Part shown: piece after piece, positions 57,401 to 64,000 of the stretch | Position numbering within the stretch: position 1 is the first letter of the stretch | How the letters are laid out: each line of letters starts with the position of its first letter | Assembly (NCBI GenBank): GCA_034620365.1 | Contig: JAQGEQ010000189.1 | Coordinates: forward strand, 1-64,000 | Reading direction: 5' to 3' | DNA: 64,000 nucleotides | Origin: Pegea sp. RAD2-039 | Taxonomy: Eukaryota; Chordata; Thaliacea; Salpida; Salpidae | The notes under the pieces: model-generated | Seen by the model: only the letters and a program-made list of their open reading frames with translations | Told to the model about the DNA's origin: nothing | Databases searched by the model: none | Made by a program: the position numbers and the translations under genes

Positions 57401-60222
57401 TTGTTTAATTCTTGTTGAAAATTTCTCTTTTTTATTTGGAAGCTTTAAAAAATTATGCGCAGTTCTAGAGAAAGACCAAAATTGGCCGAAATATTTATTT
57501 TCTCAATTCTAAATGTTTTTTTAACAATTCTTTTAAAGAACAGTTTTTATATAATAGTTTCAAATGAAATCTTTTTTTATGCAGACATACAGGATATATT
57601 TTTATTTAAGTTCAAATTTATTTCTGACTTTGATGTTCTTCTTGATATTTTACTATTTTAGTTCTTTTCAATTCTATAGTTTAAATATCTTTTTTATTTG
57701 GATAGGCTTATTGATTTGAAATAATTAGATATTATAATTCATATTTATTATTTACAGTTTTTGTAAGTTGAATTTATAAAATGTTTTTTTAAATAAATTA
57801 CCATTAAAAATTTATTTATTTTTTTTACTTAAAATTTCAAAAGTTTATTTTGAAATGACTTAAATTTCAATAATTATATGTTATTTTGAAATTATGTTTC
57901 ATACTAAATGAAATTTTTTTAAAAATTATTACAAAATTACATTTAAAATTTCTTCTATAAGTTTTTCCAAGCGTTCCTTACAATATATTTTTTTAAAAGC
58001 TTTTAACTTTGAAATTGAAAGGATGTAATCACTTTATATTGACTAATATTAAGAAAATTAAGGTATTGTCAAAGAATTATTTGAAAAACTGACCGTATAG
58101 TTATGATAAAGTTTGCGTTGCGTAAATTTTTCATTAATTCCATTTTTAAATTATGTATGAATTGAAAGCTGCTTACTAAGTAAATGTTGAAATGTTTTGA
58201 ATTATTATTTATTTTAAAAAGTAACTTTTTAAAAAACGTTTTTAAAAAAAAAAACCATTTTGTTGGGTATTGCTACACTAGTTGTTTGTTTGGTTGATGA
58301 ACAAGTAGTAAAGCAGGAAGCTAAATCTAGTAAAATTTTACCGCATACGAAAATGTGTTGCTAGATTTTTCTAGTGCCTTTATTAAGATTATAAACATCT
58401 CTCAATTTAAAGATTCAAATATAATATATAATATAATATAGATTTTATCTTCAAGCTCTCTATTCACTTGTCTCAAAGTTGCACATTCTGATATTTTCCT
58501 ATCTCTTCTATTTTATTAAGTAAGAAAATTGATTAAAAAATCTTATTTAGATTATTTAAATAAAAACTTTTATGTAAAAAGTCGCTAAAAGCAATCAATT
58601 CAGAAAATATTTTTATGACGAAATAATTTATTAGCAATTCTACACCACAAACACTAAACTAATAGAATTTTTTATAAAGAAACAAATCAGCGTAAAAGCG
58701 TCTTCATCACTTGGACGTGTTGTTATTTTTAGAGTTGAATACATTTCAACAGACTATTTCAATTATTAAATCAAAAGTAACTTTTTCTGTTTAAAATAAA
58801 ACATTTATTAGTTTTTAATTTGTGTCTGTTGATATTTAGATGACTTATATAGAAACTTTAAAGAGAAACGTATCTAATTGAAAGAAATTCAGAAAATTTT
58901 CCTTTGACCAACTAATTTATTAGCAATTTTACACTACAAGCACTAAACTACTAGAAATTTATATAAAGTAAAACGTCAGCGACTTAAGCGATCAATAAAT
59001 ATATAAATTTTCTTAAATTTTGGAGTTGAACAAGTTTCAACTCACTAATTTAAGATTAAACCTAAATTATTTTTGTTTATTTGCTAGAAAGGATTGTTTG
59101 TTGAATAAACATTTGGATTTTAATTTGTACGTTTTTACACAAGATTTAACAATAAATAATATTTCCTTTAAATTTTAAAATCTTTAATAAAAATTAAAAT
59201 TAGTTTGATTGACTTAACAACAAAATTAAAGTTAAATAAAAAAGTAAGATCTGTACAAATTTTTTCAAATGTTGGAAGTGAAAAAAAAAGTATTTTGTAT
59301 TCTATAGAATAACAATTTAGATATTTCATAAAAACAAACGAAATTAAATTTAAGATCAAATTAATATTTACCAAAACTAGATTCACAAAATTATTGTTGG
59401 TTTCTCTGCAATCGGTTTCCTAAAAAATATAATTTTAAGCTTTTTAATTATTTTTTGTTTTACGTCAAAAATTTTGGAATATTGAATTTTGAAATCTTGA
59501 ATAGTTAGAATTTACTTGTATTGTATTTTTATTTATTTTGATATTCATATAAATTAAACATGTAAATTAGATATAAAATAAAAGAGGTAGTTAAAGCTCA
59601 TAAAAGTCATAAGAGGGATGTTAGATAGTTGGTTATCAATACTTAGTGACAATTTGTCTGTTTACTTTATTTCTTCTGGTTTTATGAAATATCTAAATAG
59701 TTATTATATAGAATAGAAAATAGTTTTTTTCACTTAAAATATTTAAAATACTTTTTAATTATCTAACTTTTTTATTTAACTTTAATTTTTGTTAAATCAA
59801 TCAAACTAATTTTAATTTTTATTAAAAAATTTAAAATTTAAAGAAAATATTATTTTATCGTTAAACGTTGTGTAAACGTACCAATTAAAAACTACTGAAT
59901 ACTGATTTAGCAAATAATCCTATCTTTTAAATAAAGGAAGATAATTTAAGTTTAATTTTGAATTAGTTCGTTGAAACTTGTTCAACTCCAAAAATTAAAA
60001 TAAACATCGCCAATAAAAATTTCAAAATCGATTGTACGCTGATTTGTTTCTTTATATAAATTTCTTGTAGTTTAGTGTTTGTGGTGTGAATTTGCTAATA
60101 AATTGTCGTCAAAAAATTTTTCTGTAATGACTTCTTTTAACTACTTTTTACATAAAAGTTTTTATTTAAATTATCTAAATCTATTTTTTTTTGCAAATTT
60201 ATGATTTAATATAATTGAAGAG

Positions 60223-60318
60223 ATGGGAAAATATCAGAATGATGCAATTTTGAGACAAGTGGTTAGAGAGTTTGAAGATCAAAATAACAAGAAGATACAA
60301 TTAAATTTGAATCTTTAA
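60223..60318 (+). other. 31-codon micro-ORF, intact
   Basis: It reads MGKYQNDAILRQVVREFEDQ and ends LNLNL before TAA, about 150 nt after box A at 60067. Confidence 0.35.
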
Positions 60319-60758
60319 ATCAAGAGATGTTTATGGTATTAATAAACGCACTATAATAATTTAGCAACACATTTACGTATGCGGTAAAATACACTTCTGA
60401 TATGTAGTTCAAACAACACAGCTTTTCATCTATTTTAAGATTGAAAATGTTCAATCTAAGATACAAGAGTAATAATGGTTTAGTAGTTCATCTTTATCCT
60501 CACAGATATTCAAACAAGATTTTATAACTTTTTATCTGAGATTTTTTCGCAATTATATTTCAATATAGAAATAATTAATTTATAAAAATTTGATTTTTTG
60601 CATCTTTTTTGACACTTTAAAGTAACTTTTTAGAAATGAGTTGAAATTTGCAACAATTTTAAATTATTTTTTTAGCATCGTTTCATAATTTTTTTTATTT
60701 TTAAGTTAAATTAGAACATTTTGTTGAATAAATTCTCAATAAAAATAGTAAACGCAAG

Positions 60759-60830
60759 TCCCAGGTGTTCTGGTAGGTAGGATTCTTGGCTCTCACGCAC
60801 GCGGCCGGGGTTCGATTCCCGGTCTGGGAG
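60759..60830 (+). pseudogene. tRNA-Glu (CTC), degenerate
   Basis: The acceptor and T-arm are good, but the D-arm is altered (GTTCTGGTAGGTAGG) and the anticodon stem no longer pairs (CTTGG against GCACG). The RAD54 exons that follow tRNA-Glu elsewhere are missing here. Sequence goes straight into another repeat unit. Confidence 0.75.
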
Positions 60831-61149
60831 CTTCTTTTTTTCACAATTTTTTTGTGTTGCTTCTCACAGTGCCTTTCTTAATAATAGGAATATATCTTGA
60901 TTTAAAGATTCAAATTTAATTTTATCTTCTTGTTATTTTGATCTTCAAACTCTCTAACCGCTAGTCTCAAACTTGCATCATCTTCCTAATTTCTTATCTC
61001 TTATCCATTTATATTTAATCAAATATTTGCTAAAAAAAATAGTACTTAGATAATTTAAATAAAAACTTTTATGTAAAAAGTAACTAAAAGGAGTCAATTC
61101 AGAAAATATTTTTATAACGATATAATTTATCAGCAAATTTACACCACAA

Positions 61150-63990
61150 ACACTAAACTAATATAAATCTATATAAAGGAAAATAACTGCGTAAAAGTAC
61201 TCTGCTAATATTTCAAACATTTAATTTTTAGAGTTGAACAAGTTTCAACAAGCTATTTCAAAATTAAGCATAAATTAATTTCCTTTATTTAAAAGGAAGG
61301 ATTATTTGCTGTATCAACATTTAATATTCTTTATTTTGTACATTTACACAACATTTAACAATAAAATAATATTTCCTTTAAATTTTTAATCTTTAGTAAA
61401 AATTAAAATTAGTTTGATTGATTTAACAACAAAATTAAAGTTAAATAAAAAAGTAAGATCTGTACAAATTCTTTTTAATGTTTCAAGTGAAAAAATACTA
61501 TTTTGTATTCTATAGAATAACTATTTAGATATTTCATAAAAACAAACGAAATTAAGTTTAAGATCAAATTAATATTTACCAAATCTAGATCCACAAAATT
61601 ATTGTTGGTTTCTCCGCAATCGGTTTTCTAAAAATATAATTTTAAGCTTTTTAATTATGTTTTCTTTATGTTAAAAATTTTGATACAAATAAATACAAAA
61701 CAAATGAATGTCTGGTTTGAGAATTATATGATTCCATAAATATATATATATATATATTATTTTTAAATATTTAAAAAACAAACAAATTGCTAATAAAAGG
61801 ATATCAAGATACTCTAGAGTAAAAACTTAAAGTCAAAAGTAGCTAACAAAAGTCAACTCAGAAAATTTTTATGACGAGATAATTTATTAGCAAATTCACA
61901 CCACAATCAAAACTATCTGTAAATGAAGACTAATACATGATGTTAAATATAAATCAAAATATTGAATACCACACTATACAATAAAACTTGATACTAATAT
62001 ATGATGTTAAATATAAATTAAAGAAAATTAAAGCAATTAAAATTTCAACAATATTTTGATTTCTCTGAATGTCTTTTTATTAAATTAACAATATTGGCTT
62101 TTATACCTTGAAATAAGTCAAACAATATTCAGAATATAATTTTCTGCTGAAAGAGAAGATAATTATAAACTTTCTTATTCGAGTTTTTACTTTTGGATGC
62201 GTTAGAAAATGTAAATTAAAGTTTATTTTTTATACGATTTACTTATTTTAATAATATTTTAATTTGGAAGCCTTACTTTCGAGAAAATTTATAAAATATA
62301 AATAATAAAAATTATAAACAGTTACTCAGTTTTTAACTACCTTACAAATACTCAAACATTAATTTAATGTAATTGGCCTCAATATTAAATATTAATTATT
62401 ATTAATATATCATTTATTTATTTATTTATTTATTAATATCATTATTAAATAACAGATTTATTTCTAATTTTTTACAAAATAAAAATTAATTTTAACTTTT
62501 AAATTTAATATTCAATCTGATTAAAAACTTAATTATAAAAAACTTTTTCAAAAGACATCTAAACCTCTTGTTTTGTTTTACTGAGTTCACATGTTTTGGT
62601 TTTACAACAATAACCTTTCTTCTTCTGGCGTACTTTGCACTTTTACATAATTTCTAAAATTAATCTTCAACATATTAAAAGATTTATTATAAACATTGTA
62701 GCTTCCTAGTAGTCGTTGTTACACTCGAAAAAACTTTCTTTACAACTAGCAGTCAGCCAAATGTCACCATAATTATACTCATTGAAATAAGTTTATTTAT
62801 AATCTCTTTTTTATATTCTAAAATCATAAACAAATGAGAAAAAAACGGACAATATCTTTAATGTAGAAACAAACAAATATGCTTTTAGAGTATTCTTTAA
62901 GCTGAGTACCATCAACTATAGAAAAACTTGTCTTTACAAACCAACTTTGCTGCTAACAGCACGCAACTAATTACCTACTTTGATAGAATGGTGGACGCTT
63001 GTGTAGAAAAAGTAATCTTAGATGTTTAATAGCTAAAAGCTATCATAATTTTACCAAATTGTTGCTGTTTGTATTTACTCACTAGTTATTTTAATTTTGA
63101 AAATCTAAAAGTTATTAATAAAACTATCACCAACCGTTTTCAAACAAACTTTCATTTACTACTCATATAGGTGCTTCACTGTGCGTGACCGGTTTATGCT
63201 AATTTATTTATACTAAAAGTATTTCAAGAGAGCCTAGAGACTGATTATCAAATTTTGAGAACCAGCAACCTTAAAATTCGAGGTAAGCTCTTTAACCTAC
63301 TGTTTGTAAACACATTATTAGTTTTGTCTTTACTAATTATTATTATGAAAAATTAATTTAAATTTTTTAATTTGATATTTAAAAGTTAAATCACTTTACG
63401 TAAAATGTCACCAACTAAAACCTCAGTTAGTAGTAGTAGAAGGAGCTGTTGTGTATTGAAACGATTTTAAGAAGCAAACCCTGACTAGATTAACATCAAC
63501 AAAACATTGAATGAAAAATTGTTTTAAATTTCACTATTTTGCTGGAAGCAGATAGAAGTTAAGGTTCTATGTAAAGGCACAAATAAAAAAAACGACCAAG
63601 TGTTGAATTGATGACTAATCCTTTCCAACAAATAAAGGAAAATATGTTAAGTTTAATCTAGAAATAGTGTGTTGAATCTTATTCAACTCTAAAAATTAAA
63701 CTTTAGAGAAGTAATGAAGATACTTTTACGCTGATTTATTTCAGTATATAAATTTCGATTAGTTTAGTGTTTGTGGTGTAAATTTGCTAATAAATTATTT
63801 CGTCAAAATATTTTCTCAATTGACTCCTGTTAGCTACTTTTGACTTTAAAATTTTATTTAAGTTATCTAAATATATTTTTTTTTAGCGAATTTATGATTT
63901 AATATAATTGAAGAGATGGGAAGATATCAGAATGATGCAACTTTGAGACAAGTGGTTAGAGAGATTGAAGATCAAGATAACAAGAAGATA
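61150..63990 (-). repeat. further inverted copies of 17-19 kb and 15.4-17.1 kb segments
   Basis: 61150-62400 is inverted relative to about 17800-19070. 62450-63850 is inverted relative to about 15500-17100 and so runs parallel to 55190-56800. A gap of about 280 nt, relative to 55281-55560, removes exon 2 of the cysteine-containing fragment, leaving part of exon 1 at 62530-62660. The boundary is marked by an (ATTT)n run at about 62410. Confidence 0.65.
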
Positions 63991-64000
63991 AATTATATTT

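Larger units (their letters stand above)
54430..60070 (-). repeat. right arm of large inverted repeat
   Basis: This is the reverse-complementary partner of about 12420-17880, separated from it by about 36.5 kb. The outer ends differ. The left arm ends in the LITAF fragment, while the right arm continues without it into other box A sequence, so the LITAF junction belongs to a separate event. Confidence 0.8.
12390..63990. repeat. box A repeat field, about 33 copies in both orientations
   Basis: The core is tagtttagtgtttgtggtgt, followed by aaatttgctaataaatta. Plus-strand copies lie near 13528, 13818, 18262 (partial), 19033, 22605, 24467, 26968, 27875, 31245, 33088, 36533, 43927, 47410, 49255, 51585, 53870, 56780, 60067 and 63760. 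Minus-strand copies lie near 12395, 15518, 20716, 23005, 34764, 36940, 40730, 44326, 45527, 47814, 51984, 58644, 58935, 61140 and 61900 (partial). Most are preceded by a TATA-like ctttatataaat about 25-30 nt upstream and by gttgaaacttgttcaac about 100 nt upstream. The extended unit (over 1 kb) also includes an upstream segment starting aggaaaccgattgcagagaa. The family is unassigned; terminal repeats or a transposase are not visible. Confidence 0.85.

Noticed and set aside
12390-63990. CRISPR array or simple satellite
   Set aside because: Repeats are long, dispersed, in both orientations and embedded in blocks with gene fragments. There are no regularly spaced short repeats, and the genes are animal.
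12390-63990. LTR retrotransposon or DNA transposon with box A as terminal repeat
   Set aside because: No gag, pol, transposase, primer-binding site or consistent target-site duplication was seen, and box A spacing and orientation are irregular. The idea is kept only as an untested possibility.

Overview
The window looks like AT-rich nuclear DNA from a small-intron metazoan (an invertebrate; I cannot name the lineage). Spliced genes with GT-AG introns, some only about 50 nt long, are visible. The recognisable genes are animal ones: an EndoU ribonuclease, the Hedgehog/cilia kinase STK36 (Fused), the RAD54 C-terminus, a LITAF C-terminus, eukaryotic nuclear tRNAs and a non-LTR retrotransposon (LINE).

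Left part, 1-9.4 kb, is conventional. It holds the 3' exons of an EndoU gene (520-1573, +), a near-intronless STK36/Fused gene (4069-7856, +; one small intron or one frameshift near 6.8 kb), and degraded LINE 3' ends on both strands (about 0.22-0.37, 2.1-2.5, 2.6-2.9 and 8.3-9.15 kb). A small orphan ORF lies at 9188-9361. From 9.4 to 12.2 kb I see only AT-rich DNA.

Right part, 12.2-64 kb, is a single self-homologous field. A core repeat ('box A', core tagtttagtgtttgtggtgt) occurs about 33 times in both orientations. It usually sits just downstream of a TATA-like element and a short palindrome, and is often followed by a 31-codon micro-ORF (MGKYQNDATLRQ...). The copies are arranged in nested direct and inverted segmental duplications. 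A large inverted repeat pairs about 12.4-17.9 kb with 54.4-60.1 kb. A direct duplication of about 5.6 kb pairs 20.9-26.5 kb with 45.7-51.3 kb. Five about 2-kb blocks carry the same head-to-head junction.

These duplications carry pieces of host genes, all apparently broken. There are eight copies of C-terminal RAD54 exons, two LITAF half-domains, four or five copies of an unidentified exon pair, a cysteine-containing two-exon fragment, a leucine-rich-repeat remnant and fragments with CxxC pairs. tRNA-Glu, tRNA-Asp and tRNA-Ile genes or pseudogenes sit at block edges. No transposase, reverse transcriptase, integrase or other mobilising enzyme is visible in this field. I read it as a gene-fragment-accumulating complex duplication, not an operon-like system. 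The parental RAD54, LITAF and other genes must lie outside the window.
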